From Rhynchosporium graminicola (lineage: Eukaryota; Ascomycota; Leotiomycetes; Helotiales; Ploettnerulaceae): a stretch of DNA of 64,000 nt. How positions within the stretch are numbered: the stretch's first letter is position 1; each line of letters opens with the position of its first letter. Of the stretch, positions 35,639-47,369 are shown piece by piece. The stretch covers positions 1,903,633-1,967,632 of the forward strand of contig FJUW01000004.1 of assembly GCA_900074885.1 (NCBI GenBank), written 5' to 3'. A program made the position numbers and the translations under genes. The notes below the pieces were generated by a model. It ran no database searches. It had not been told where the DNA came from and worked only from the letters and a program-made list of their open reading frames with translations.

Positions 35639-37640
35639 AGAAGCTTTTCAAAGAATTGAGAAAGAATTCATAAAAGAACTAATCTTATATAGTTTCGACG
35701 AAGAAAAGGAAAGTATAATAGAAATAGACGCCTTCGATACCTGTACCGGCGCAGTATACCTATAGCGAGATAACGAAAGATAGCTATATCTAGTCGCTTA
35801 CTTTTCAGAGAAAATATCTCTAGCTAAGTAGAATTATAATATCTATAAGAAAGAACTTATAGCGATTATTAAAGTACTTAAATACTAGAAAATATACTTA
35901 TAAGGAGCTAAGTTCCTAGTTATCGTCTATACTGACTATATGAATCTTCGAACTTTTATAACTACTAAGGTCTTAGATAATCATCGATTAGCTCGATAGT
36001 CAGAGGAACTCGCGTTTTTTAACCTAATTATTAAGTATATATAAGGAAAAGATAATACGCGAGCTAATACTTTAAGTAGATTACTAAGTTATAAAGATAA
36101 TAAGGTTTATAATAAGATCGCTTTACTTAGATAGCTAGATAATAGAGATATAGTTATTAATATTAGAGAAGCTACTACGATTAAGTAAGAAATTAAAGGA
36201 CTTTAATACGATACCTTAAAAGAGGCTTAGAAGAAGAATAGAATATCCTTAGATAAGACTAAGGAATATATCACGAGAAATATGATTAAGAATAGTATTA
36301 TATAAGTTAATAGGAAGATTTAGCTTCTATTAAGCTTAGTAGAGGTATACGTTAAAGAATAATACGAGCTTCCCGCGTATAGATACTAAGGGATACGAAG
36401 AACGTATCTAAGGATTTCAAGGAACTACTAGTCGGAAGGACTCCGTTAAGTAATTAAAGAAGTACTAGCTAATTATAATACTTATATTAGGAATAAGTCT
36501 TCTTAATATGCACCTTATAAGCAGATAATTATAGTACTAATATTACTAATATCTTGGAAATTAATATTATAGGACTTTATAGGGCTATTACTGCTATCGA
36601 AGGACCCGGTCACGGGAGTTAGCTATAATATAATACTTATTATTATAGAAAGACTTATTAAGTATATAATCTTAGTACTAGTCTTATCTACTCTTACGGC
36701 CGAATACTTAGTATAAGTATACCTTAAGGAGGTAGTCTCTAAGCACAGAGTACCTGAAGAAATAGTATCGGATCGAGATAAGTTATTTATATTAAAATTC
36801 TGGAATACTTTAATAGGGTTCCTAAGGACTAAACGAAAACTATTAATAGCTTTCTATCCTTAGACTAATAGAGGAAATAAAAGAATAAACTAAGTAGTTA
36901 AAGTATACTTATACTATTATATTAATTATTAATAAAATAATTAGGTAGAACTACTACTATTAGTAGAGTTTATATATAATAGCTCGACTATAGAAATAAT
37001 AAAAGTTATACTATTCTTCGCGAATTATAGTTACGAACCTATTGCTTATAGAGAACCTAACTTAATAGTTAAGGATAATAATATAGCTTATATCCAGGTT
37101 AGGAATATCTAGGACCTCTATAAGGAACTTGTAGAAGAACTCTATTTTATAGTAAAGAAGAATACGTACTATTATAATAAGAATCGTAGTTAGGAGCTAA
37201 CGCTATAGGAGGAGGATAAGGTTTACTTTATATAGAAAAATATTAATATATAAAGACTAAGTAATAAGTTAGATTATAAGAAACTTAGACTTTTTAAAAT
37301 TAAATATATTAAAGGACTTTTGAATTATAAACTCTAGCTATTAGCTATAATAAAGAAGATATTCCTAATATTCTATATATCCTTATTAGAAAAAGTACTA
37401 CCGGGAGTACTACTAGCCCCGAAGATATATACTAAACTGATTAATCTACTTATAGAATACGATATAGAGGAGCTACTAGACTATTAGTATAAACGAGGTA
37501 TTATCAGATACTTAGTGAAATAGAAGAACTACTTATATTCGGAAAATATATAGGAACCTAAGTTAAGCTTTTATTACTTAGTATTACTAGCTAATCTCTA
37601 TTAATGAAACCTAGATCTGCCTAGAGTAGGTCTATAAGGT
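35639..37640 (+). pseudogene. Chromovirus G4, piece 3: RNase H, integrase, chromodomain
   Basis: RNase H at about 35650-36080 contains IEIDAFDTCTGAVYL, LVAYFSEKI, KELIAII and GKDNTRANTLSRL. Integrase at about 36330-37100 contains a zinc region, DFIGLLLLSKDPVTGVSYN, IVSDRDKLFILKFWNTL and a conserved Glu region. The chromodomain at about 37450-37580 reads IEELLDY-YKRGIIRYLVK and, after a stop, KNYLYSENI, the clearest chromodomain in the window. The TAG codons fit Trp and Gln codons changed by RIP. G4 is therefore a chromovirus distinct from family G. Confidence 0.9.
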
Positions 37641-38200
37641 CGAAAGGAAGGTCGACCGTCAGGTCGAACGAGAGGTCGATAAGGATATCAGAACTAGAGG
37701 GTTCCGCGCTTACTAACTTAGTATTATTAAGTGCTTTCTCTCTTTCTTATTTCTTCTTTTCTTCCTTTTCTAAAGCTTTAAGAGTATCGAGCTTAGCTAT
37801 TAAGTTCAGACTAATAGTAATTATCTTTTACTACTTTTCATAAAAGAAACGTTTCTATTTCTTTAACTTAGTAATTCGCGTATAGAACTTAGCTATAGCT
37901 AAGTCTTTCTTATTCTCTAATTTTTTAATTTAGGAATCTAGACTTTCCTATTCGGAAGCTATAAGTATCCGGTTCTTTATACGAATATCGTAGGATTTAT
38001 TTAATTAAGTATAATAATTATACTAGGTTAATTTAGGGTCGCGAGGCGATATATACTCTTCATATTCCGCTTTTTCATATCTAGTATATAGTACTATAAT
38101 TTTACTACTTAATTCTATTTATCTTCCGAATATAATATAATCGACTCGTTTAGTTAAGCGTTTAGGGGGTATAATAAAAGAAGGAGATAGCTATAGGTAG
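37610..38200 (-). pseudogene. Antisense coiled-coil ORF of G4
   Basis: Opposite to pol, between the chromodomain and the 3' LTR, the minus strand reads a hydrophilic protein: KIIVLYTRYEKAEYEEYISP, then YDIRIKNRILIAS, KKLENKKDLAIAKFYTRIT, LNLIAKLDTLKALEKEEKKK, and an acidic tail AEPSSSDILIDLSFDL. It has RIP-type stops and heptad-like Leu/Lys/Glu spacing. It would be about 190 residues. I do not recognise a family. It sits in the same place as the antisense ORF of family G but is unrelated in sequence. Confidence 0.5.
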
Positions 38201-38261
38201 ACGTCGATATTTCCTTAAGTATACTTAAGCGTAAGGATACGCTAAGATAGAAGGGGGATAG

Positions 38262-38756
38262 TATTACGAATCGGCCTGGTTCTTAGTACTAAAACCGTCC
38301 TAGCACTAGAATATTAATAGTACTACCTAGTAGTATATACTAGACGAGTTTTAGTACTAAAGGGAGTTAGTACTATTAGAGGAAAGGTACTAATATAGTT
38401 ATAATATAAACTAGCGAGTAGTACTATATGCTTATCTATATTATAGTAATAATAGTATTATAGCTATAAGTGATCCGGGATCACGTGATATACTAGACTG
38501 CTAGATAAGTCGCGAGAGCTTATACGCTCTATAAGACGGTCTTATATAGCTAGTATAAGGGAACGAAAGCTCTATATAAGACTAGCACTTCTGCTATTAG
38601 ATAGGAGCTTCGTGCTCAAATTCATATAGTAATTAATACCTGCTTATAACGTCTTAATTCCAATTGAGAACCGAACTTCTTATTTACTTTACTTTATAGC
38701 TAATACTAACCGACGAGCCTGTACACCGCGTACCAGTCAGAACTAGGAACGTTATA
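38262..38756 (+). repeat. 3' LTR of G4
   Basis: About 495 bp, after the purine tract AGAAGGGGGATAG. It begins TATTACGAATCGG and ends near ACGTTATA. The 5' LTR is outside the window, so both ends are inferred from TG..CA logic and the purine tract. It includes a TATA-like CTCTATATAAGAC near 38567 and a near-palindrome GTGATCCGGGATCAC near 38470. ATACC at 38757-38761 would be the right target copy. Confidence 0.7.
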
Positions 38757-40960
38757 ATACCCTCAAATGCTTTATAGATAGTATTTTACCTATCCAAGCT
38801 TCTATAGGAGTCTTTCCCTCCGGCCCTATAAGGGTCCGGTTACGTATATACGCATAAGTACGGGCTGCTTCAGCCCAGAAGATTAAGAGTAGTTAAGCCT
38901 CTATAAGTATAGCACGTATCAGGGTGATTAAGGTTCTATTTAACCTTTCTGATACTCCGACCTACTACTAAAAGTATACTATAGTAAACTCAAACTATAT
39001 TACTCTAAATTTAACCTCCTATATAGCTCTTAAAGCCCGGAATTCAGGAGTATTATCTAGCCTAATAGAGAGCAGTCTCTTAGTACTCTCTGCTTCTACT
39101 TCTAACTTCTATTTAGTTAGAATTTCGTTAATATCTCTCCGGTATCTAAATAGTATCCAAATACGTCGAGTCGCCTTATTAGTTATTATAAGTATTATAG
39201 TATCTCCCTTAAGGCTAGGAGTACTAATTAGTCCCTATTAGTTGATATAAACCTTTCTAAGGATTCTGTCGGTTCTTTCTGAACGAGTTCTATTAATAAT
39301 CCGTATAGCCTTAGCTATAGCGCACCCGGTATAGTAATCTTAGAGTTTCTATACCGGTATATCTAACCCAGAAGTCACTTTATCGACTCCTTTTATAGTA
39401 TTATAAGATAAATGACTAAGTCGTCGGTACAGGAGGGTTACTTACTTCCCTATATCTTCTATACTAGTAATATAAGCTATTTCTACTATATTTAAGAAGT
39501 AAGCTCTTCTAATTCTCTGAGCTACTCTAATTACTCTCTTCTAGAGAGTAAGAAGTAGCCCCGTATCAGATGCTTCCTCTATGCGTATCGATATACTCCT
39601 ATCTTAGAGCTAGAGTACTGAAATTAGGTTTCTAGAAAGACCTAGTATATAAAGTACTCCGGTAATCTTAATTATATGCCTTTCTCTATATACTAGGATA
39701 TCTAGGGATATAACGCTTTTAGCGATTCCTTCTAGTATACTACTATTTATAGTACTAATCTTAATCGTATAATTTAGAGGTTTATAAGTATTAAAAACAT
39801 TCCGATTAAACGTTATATATCAGGAATACCTAGAATCTATTATCTAATTAGTAGATACCTTAGCTCCTACTACTATCTAGTAGTTATCTAGAGCTTAATT
39901 AGCTACCTTACTATTTAGCTTATTTCCAGCTACCGGTAGTAGACTAATAGAGGGTTTTTCACCCTCTTTCTTTAGTTAAGTATACTCTCTTAAGTAGTAA
40001 CTTATTTTACTATAATTATAGCACTTAATCTTAGCTTTTACGTTAGTTACTTTTATAGCTTACTCTTTAGTCTTCTGAATAATAGACTTTAGTAGAGACC
40101 TTTCTATCTCTATATACCGGCCGATAATAGCTTCCCAGGTCAAATTTCCTCCTAATTCTAGTGATACTAGAGGGCCGTGGAATTCTGAGTTATATACCCT
40201 TAATACTTTAAATAGTATAGTTGTTTTAAGTATATCAGAGGGCATTTCCCGTATAGAGATCTCTCTAATCTCTCTCTATAAGCTAGTCAATTTACTAGTA
40301 ATAGAAATAATATTATAATTACTCCCTAAGGTAGTTTCAAAGCTTAAGAACTCTCTTAGTTTAGAGGCTAGGTTCATGGCCGATACTAGTGCGTATATCT
40401 GCTATAAAGCCTCCTATTGACCTTTAGTAGTAGGTAATTCTACTATTAAGATTAATACTTATTAAGAATATATACTAAGTATTATAATATACGCTTTAGT
40501 ATTCTTTCTAGTAGACCTTAAAGGATCTACTACCTCTAGTACCTTAGAATCTTTCCCTTTACTACTCTTCTTCTCAGGATTTCCTTTAGTGTTCTCGCCT
40601 AGTCCTAGGGTATCGATCTGTTCTAAAAGACTATTAGAAACACCTCTAAAACCTATCCTAAGGTCACCATATCTACTAGGGGGATACTCTTTACAGCCTA
40701 GGGTAGAGTATACCTTAATGCTACTCTCCTCAGGCCCCTTTATTACTACTCTCTAGAGCTCCTTACTCTATAGTAGTAACCTGACTTATAGCGACCAGAC
40801 TCTATAATTAGAGCTTATTAGCCTTACTACCCTCGGCTTCTCTCCTCTGTAATTACTTATACTTCTAGTATAGTAATATAACTATTAGTAAAGAAGTAGT
40901 AGATAAGGTACTGAAAGTGACTTATAATAGTTCTTAAAAGAATTCAATTTCAACGGTCTT
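38757..40960 (-). pseudogene. Copia gag-protease-integrase remnant
   Basis: Gag includes the 60-codon open block 40245-40060 (MPSDILKTTILFKVLRVY, then LTWEAIIGRYIEIE), of UBN2/gag type. A zinc knuckle at about 40027-39978 reads KCYNYSKISYYLREY (CCHC, mutated). The protease motif IIDSRYS lies near 39850-39830 (IIDSGCS ancestrally). The GAG pre-integrase domain near 39440-39320 reads LLYRRLSHLSYNTIKG. Integrase at 39320-38757 contains LSIRLDNTPEFRALRAI, VGVSERLNRTLITLIRA and IFWAEAARTYAYIRNR. The text is readable with scattered stops. Confidence 0.88.
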
Positions 40961-40997
40961 ATGCAGGTAAAATAACGCTGCGGGGCTTAGAACCTAT

Positions 40998-41225
40998 TAC
41001 ATTTGAATTCGATAGAGGTTTAATTTCTATAGGAGGAAGTAGCTATATATATAGGTATCTATATAGTAATCTAAGTAATCCAAGTACGTATCTTACGTAC
41101 TATTACCGGTACTTCCGGTACTAGCAAATTAGTTAAGTACGCTATTTAATCCGGTACTTCCGGTGAATACGCTACTCCGTATCATACTCTGTACTGTACT
41201 ACTTGCACTACCTATACTCAACACA
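40998..41225 (-). repeat. Probable 5' LTR of the copia element
   Basis: About 228 bp. On the minus strand it would start TGTGTTGAGTATAGG at 41225 and end AATTCAAATGTA at 40998. The next bases, ATAGGTTCTAAGCCCCG, could be the primer site. Only one LTR is in the window, so the ends rest on TG..CA logic and on the change to ordinary sequence at 41226. Confidence 0.6.
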
Positions 41226-41503
41226 TGGTACAGTGGAAATTGAAGACTTCATCACAGTCTATACAATGGATAGTAACAGGACAGATAATTTCGGGCTAGA
41301 GACGTGGTTCTTAGGAATGACTGGTACCGATGTTTCCAAAGCTAAGAATGGGGTGATCGGGTCCTCACGCTAGCCACTAGATATCTAGATAGACACCAGA
41401 TTAAATTCCTGAAATAAGCATCTGACAAGTATGTAAGGGCAAAGCTTCAGATATAACTTTCTCTCGACCTCATGACCTTCAATTGTTCTTTCAATCAACA
41501 TTA

Positions 41504-41857
41504 TTACTCCAGCATATCAGGGTCGGAATCCTTTTTTGCTGTCGTAATGCGTTTGATCTTCAAAAAGATCAAGGCGACAAGATTATTTGGTCTAATAGTT
41601 ATTGATATCTGTCGTGAAATTTTCTTGGGATATAAGTCGTTTATCACGCCTCGACTTACTGTGTAAATCTGTTTTAGCATGTCCACCAACGAAATGGTTA
41701 CAATTAGAAGATCCCGTAGCATTTTTGCTTCGGTCATAGAGTCACATATAGCTTGGTAGTGGGCGGAGCGACAGTTTACTGCGGTTGCAATTGAGGAACC
41801 TTGGCACATGGGGCCCACAACATAATTGGTAGGGTAATTCTGGCTTCCTTTATTCAA
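41504..41857 (-). CDS. Unrecognised open frame, possible retroelement fragment
   Basis: A 117-codon frame with no ATG at its left limit (it opens with TTG). The text GSSIATAVNCRSAHYQAICD and TEAKMLRDLL vaguely resembles the Ty1/copia RNase H region, where Ser-Thr/Arg-x-Ala-Glu-Tyr is followed by Glu-Ala-x-x-Leu-Arg. The usual Glu is His here and I cannot see the catalytic Asp residues. It may be a decayed copia piece outside the main element, or chance. Confidence 0.2.
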   Translation of the reverse strand: MNKGSQNYPTNYVVGPMCQGSSIATAVNCRSAHYQAICDSMTEAKMLRDLLIVTISLVDMLKQIYTVSRGVINDLYPKKISRQISITIRPNNLVALIFLKIKRITTAKKDSDPDMLE

Positions 41858-41872
41858 AGCTACCTATAATCA

Positions 41873-42181
41873 AGTGATATCACTTGTCGTACCGAGCCAG
41901 TTTTTGTTTCCAAAAAGACACACAGCGTTTGGTTTGAAATCGAGCCTATGGAAATTGTTCCGGTAATTAAAAGTAATATGGAATGGTTTTTACTCAGGAA
42001 GACGTCCTTCCAAAAGTGGCCGGATTTTGAGCAATACATCCAGCAGGGAGGCAATATTAGGAAATATGAGCCGAGAGTTCACATCTTCTTACACTCCACG
42101 CAAAAAGCAGATAGTTTTAAAGAACAGGCGGTGCAGATCTACCCTCCACTCAACCTTCGTGCCGAAAGTAGACTTGAGTGA
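41873..42181 (+). CDS. Unrecognised open frame, no function assigned
   Basis: Open from a stop near 41868 to TGA at about 42181, about 100 codons. The inner ATG is at 41948. The text includes RTEPVFVSKKTHSVWFEIEP and WFLLRKTSFQKWPDFEQYI, which look protein-like in composition. It overlaps two other frames and has no clear splice partners. It could be an exon of a decayed gene. Confidence 0.22.
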   Translation, partial: SDITCRTEPVFVSKKTHSVWFEIEPMEIVPVIKSNMEWFLLRKTSFQKWPDFEQYIQQGGNIRKYEPRVHIFLHSTQKADSFKEQAVQIYPPLNLRAESRLE

Positions 42182-44151
42182 AGCATGTCTTCCGTCACTC
42201 AAGAAAAGTTCGGGGCTGACTTATTCCATCTAGAGATTTCAACCATTATGCCAGTTGGCAATGTCATTTGATACGAACTTTTACGAAAGACTACCTATAC
42301 TTCGTAACAGTCGGGAAACTTTATTGAAAGACAGTATATGATGGAAATGAGCTAGACTCGCTGAGCACAATAGTAGCAACTCAGGACAGCTAGACAAGAA
42401 AATAATTTCATGATCAATTCTCCTGTAACTAAGAAAGAAGCTTGCCCGTCAAAATTCACCGGCCTGTTCCAATCCTACCTGTTCCCCATGCTCCGTCTAG
42501 CAGAAGCCGGCATCTCCGAGTAAAATATTTCAGAAAGCCCCCACAAGATACACTCAGAGTCGTAGGAGAGAGCCCATTTGGTCTCAAGGGCTTTTCAGTA
42601 ATACGAATCGAAGATAATCGACTCGCAAAGTGACACTCTCCTTCTTCAGACCCCTCGCACACTTCCACTCCCAGCAGGTCAATGTATTCAGAAACAAAGC
42701 TGGAATGTGATAAAGTGACCAATAATAACCCGGACCGTGCCTACTGCCCAGGGGAGATTCCGTTCATCAGTGTCAGTGGCAGCAGCTCACGGCTCTCAGA
42801 TGTGATTGCCAAACACCATTGGTGAATTGGGATTTCTCCTTCGGCATGAAGCAAACGAAGTAAATGAATTTTCAAGTTGATTTCCGGGCTGAACGTGTTT
42901 GTTGGAGGTACAACAGTTATCTAAGAAGAGATTTGCGGACAGAGTGTCAGCATTGGACGTTATACTTACAGCACGCAACAAAATAGACGTTCAAGAAAGT
43001 AGCAATACTCAGCACTATGCCACTGTCCTATGAACTGCCAAAGCACCCTTGGACTACCGTAAGGTGTGGCTTTTATTAAGCCCTGTAGGTAGCGCCTAAT
43101 GCCAAATGTCTAGGTAGTAGCCTTAGCGCACTTCGCTATGAAGCACTCCCTGAAGCAATGGCGTCTTCTTACTCCATTATTCGGCTGTGATAGTCGTCTA
43201 GGACAGCTTGGATATTTTCGCAGTCTATGAGACATATATGCATGTGGAATGCTGGACAACACATCTTTTTATGGCTTGCGAAGGAAGGGGAAAGAGCTCT
43301 GCTGTTCTGAAGCCAGCCCACGACCAGCGATTCGCTTGCTTCACCTGTCGGTCCTGTCCGAACCTCTACAATCATCCTCCGTTGGCTATTTCATGCTTTC
43401 GCTTCATTATCCAGTTTGTTTATCCAGAAGGCCTTGATTGCTACGCGTGAAAGTCTACCGGGACCGCAGTACATGTTTGGCGCAATCATGATAAATTAAA
43501 ACATCCCTTACTTCCAAACAAAACACATTGAAGGCCAAAGCTCCCGGACTGGACTATAAATTGAGACGATAGACGCGCAAGGAACTGATCTCAAGGCTGC
43601 CATGTATCGAGTGCTCCTATAGTATGTGATCAAGGGAGATGAGTTTAAAACTTTGGGCTCTGAGCTGGCAGGGTGATAGGATCAAAACCATATCAATTGG
43701 GTTCATCATTACAAAAGACAATTGGTACTCTGCTATTATAATATGGGACGCCATAATAGGTATATAGCATTAACTGAAAACATCACCTTTACTTTTTTTC
43801 TATTGAAACCATATACGTGGATTGATCGCGAAGACTCTTGACAGAGTTGCGAGGTGTATTACCTTCTATAAATCCTAAGACGCATGCCTCTATCACTTTA
43901 AAGTCATGGTAGGCCTAATAGTGAATAGCTGTAGTGAACTTTTGAACGGGGCCTCATACTCGCGTCGCCCTGGCACAAGGCAAATCAGGCGCGCCCTTCC
44001 CGCAGTTTCGAGGATAAAAACCAGAGACTGATTTCTTTCTCAACGATAATGACGCAATCTAGAAATCCACACACTTCGAAGAATAGCAACTACCTTCGAA
44101 ATTCGATTTTATTACCTTGCACTATCAACCCACCATCCATACACAGACGAA

Positions 44152-45599
44152 ATGGCGAAATCGTTGACGGTAAATGCTCATCTGCTTACGGACGCAGAGG
44201 TCCAGAAACTTCAATCAAGCTACCCGATTGAAGCCGCAGCTATCATGACATCAAGAGAGGTGACTAGAAAGAAGGTTATCGATGACCGAATCGGCGCAGA
44301 GGCTACCGCTGCTTTCAATAAAGCTGTCACCGACCTTGTGCGTATCCTTTCCCAATTCCTTTCCAAGTGATACAACCATAAAAGAGACCAATTTCTTTGT
44401 TTGAGCAAGGCTAATCTGGAATTTCTTGCAGGACGTCGAAGCTCTCACCTATCAACCCGGCCACGAGGAGAAGGATGAGATCGTCTGGCAAGCAGAGGAG
44501 TTGGCTCGCGAGAGAATTGGGAGCCTGGCCCAGTACTCATTCAATGCTAGTCACGAGAGGGGATACGACGAGGGGTATGAGGCTGGTTTAAGAGCAGCTG
44601 GTGGTGTGATTGGGGGCTCTGGCGCTTCAAAGCGCACTCAGCCTTCTGCGGATTCCGCTGCGGGTGGAAAGGTGAGCTCCAAGAAAGATGGATAGTGCAA
44701 TGTATGAGAAGCTGACAATACTACTAGAAGAGATCTCGCGCTACAAGGCGTGTGATTAATGATGACACGGATGATGAGGACAGTGAGGCTGACCCTCGTC
44801 CGAAGAAGTTCCGTAAGCGCGCCAACAAAATTGCCGCTCATGATGTGGACGAGACGGAAGAGGAGAACGAGGAAGAGGAAAGTGCTGAAGACACGGAACG
44901 GAGATGGAGGATGCGGACGAGGACGACGAAATGGATGATGACGATAATGGAGCCGGAGATGGCGAAGCTGGTGAAGTTGCTGAGGAGGACGAGGACGAGG
45001 ACCAGAGCGGAGATGATGAAGCCGACTCTAACAACGAGCAAGGCGGTGACAACGAAGATGAGGATGATCAGGAAGTTGCTGCGCCTGTGATCCAGCGCAC
45101 TGCGAGCGACAACAAGATCTCCTACCAGCGCGCAGAGTTTGGCTGTTACCGGGTCACCATCAAGAAGGCAGAGTTGGCGTAAATGTAAGTTCCCTCCAAC
45201 CCTCCTCCCCTATAATGTTCCGTACCCTGAATGTTTCATCCTTTTCTCAGTCCTCCCAACAAGCGCATTAATGACTCGCCCGCTACTTAGTCGCCCCGAC
45301 TACCGCTTCACACACGAGATCTTCGACCCCTTGGCGATAACCAGTCCAAGGGGATCTACCTGGCGAATCCGGAATGCGCTGCCCTATCCATCCTTCGTGC
45401 GCCTACCAAGGCATGGAGCGTTCGTCCTCCTGGTGGCAAGTTCGCTCAGGAGTTCGCTCAAGTCAACCCTGCTGCTTCTACCAAGCTAGAGCAAAAGAAC
45501 GGGAAATTGATTGCAGATGGATTGGCTGAGGAGCAACGAGACGACGTGTTGGAGGAGGATATGCGCGGAGTTGAAAGGTCAGATTCAGAAAAACAGTGA
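44152..45599 (+). pseudogene. Acidic-protein gene, probably broken (frameshift and two nonsense codons)
   Basis: Exon 1 is 44152-44337 (MAKSLTVNAHLLTDAEVQKL). Intron 44338-44431 runs GTGCGT to TTGCAG. Exon 2 is 44432-44671 (VEALTYQPGHEEKDEIVWQA, HERGYDEGYEAGLRAAGG). Intron 44672-44727 has GTGAGC, GCTGAC and TACTAG. Exon 3 from 44728 reads KRSRATRRVINDDTDDEDSE, a basic patch, then long Glu/Asp runs. Near 44896-44903 the frame shifts by one base, then TAA comes at 45180-45182. Past a plausible intron (45185-45250) the frame has TAG at 45288-45290 and ends at TGA 45597-45599. Both stops can come from CAA and CAG by one CpA-to-TpA change. Composition suggests a nuclear or chromatin-associated protein; I do not recognise the family. 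A short product ending at 44695 by intron retention is the alternative. Confidence 0.55.
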
Positions 45600-46487
45600 T
45601 CGAGGCTTCTTTGTACAGACAGACCTCAAATATCTTTCCCAGTCCTCGGATACTGCAAGATTTCCGTGACATTGTTTGAGGATTGCATCAATATCCTGAA
45701 TACTGTTTGCGACTTTGTGAGGCTCGGCATTTGAATCTATTCGAATGAAGATCGCGAAAGGATAGTTTCTAAACTTCAACTAGTTCGACATTCGGATTGT
45801 TTCAAGATTCCAACTCGACTTATTTCAAGATCGAAATGAATATTACTAGATTCGATTTCGATATTCTGAGTTCGAAATCGAGTTATTTGAAGATTTAAAA
45901 TCGATATCCAGAGATCCCTTCGCAGCTATACTAAAGTTGGACCTTCGAACTGTAATAGCAACTGTGCTAATGCTCTGGGACACTTCTGTGACATGAGTAA
46001 GATCTCAAATCGATTTCATGAAATGCCTTTATGACTTTACTCACTTTAGCAGAGATAGGCTTTGGACCGTGATGACAGTCTTATCAGTGTCCCGATGTTC
46101 TCTCATAACGTCACTGGCGTAGCGAATCAATGTCCCGAACCGCACGAGTGACTTTACTAAGGTCAGACTTTCAACTCGTAAATCAATTGTATGGTTGATG
46201 TCCTGAAATGCTTTCATGGCTTTACTAAGGCCAGACTTGATTTGTAGAACGAGAGCGCCGGGAAGAAGGAAGTTTTCTCAGGTCTGGTTGCGGGCAACCG
46301 ATATATGATCAGAATAGACAAGCGCTTTACGATTTTCAGGAATGCCAAATGCTAAAAAGATAAAGAGATTCATGAGTTATTCTCGTATTTGAATGTGATG
46401 TGTCGCCTTGCGTGCGGAATATGTCCGCCCTTGACTGAGATCAGTATATTAAGTATTTCCTGCCACAACGCCGAATTCAAACTATTC
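45600..46487. other. Intergenic spacer, locally AT-rich
   Basis: No gene seen. 45780-45910 is a low-complexity stretch built from TTCGA, TCGAAAT and TTCAAGAT variants. 46011-46240 contains short degenerate direct repeats (listed separately). Confidence 0.6.
46011..46240. repeat. Degenerate short direct repeats
   Basis: Two stretches of about 30 bp match with a few differences: TGAAATGCCTTTATGACTTT at about 46018 and TGAAATGCTTTCATGGCTTT at about 46204. GACTTTACTAAGG and GGCTTTACTAAGG recur at about 46151 and 46218. Function unknown. Confidence 0.5.

Positions 46488-47369
<882 letters not shown>

Larger units (their letters stand above)
38757..41225 (-). mobile_element. Ty1/copia element, 5' half, reverse, RIP-degraded
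   Basis: The oldest layer of the nest. On the minus strand the order is 5' LTR (41225-40998), gag, protease, GAG pre-integrase domain, integrase. The order protease then integrase before RT marks copia. RT and RNase H are cut off by the G4 insertion at 38757 and must lie left of the window, beyond G4's 5' LTR. Confidence 0.88.
41226..44151. other. Host DNA beside the nest, no convincing gene
   Basis: Base composition returns to normal at 41226. The open frames here are short and overlap on both strands. The most protein-like are listed separately (41504-41857 minus, 41873-42181 plus). The rest appears non-coding or too decayed to read. Confidence 0.6.

Noticed and set aside
1..41225. Programmed stop-codon reassignment or readthrough in the nest
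   Set aside because: The many TAG/TAA codons are explained by C-to-T and G-to-A changes at Gln and Trp codons on both strands, including in LTRs; an altered code is not needed and host genes use normal stops.
42456..43450. Several overlapping open frames of 60-90 codons on both strands
   Set aside because: No start context, splice partners, domain text or agreement between frames; treated as chance.
44756..45052. Minus-strand Ser-rich open frame
   Set aside because: Shadow of the Glu/Asp-rich exon on the plus strand; GAA/GAC codons read backwards give Ser and Val.
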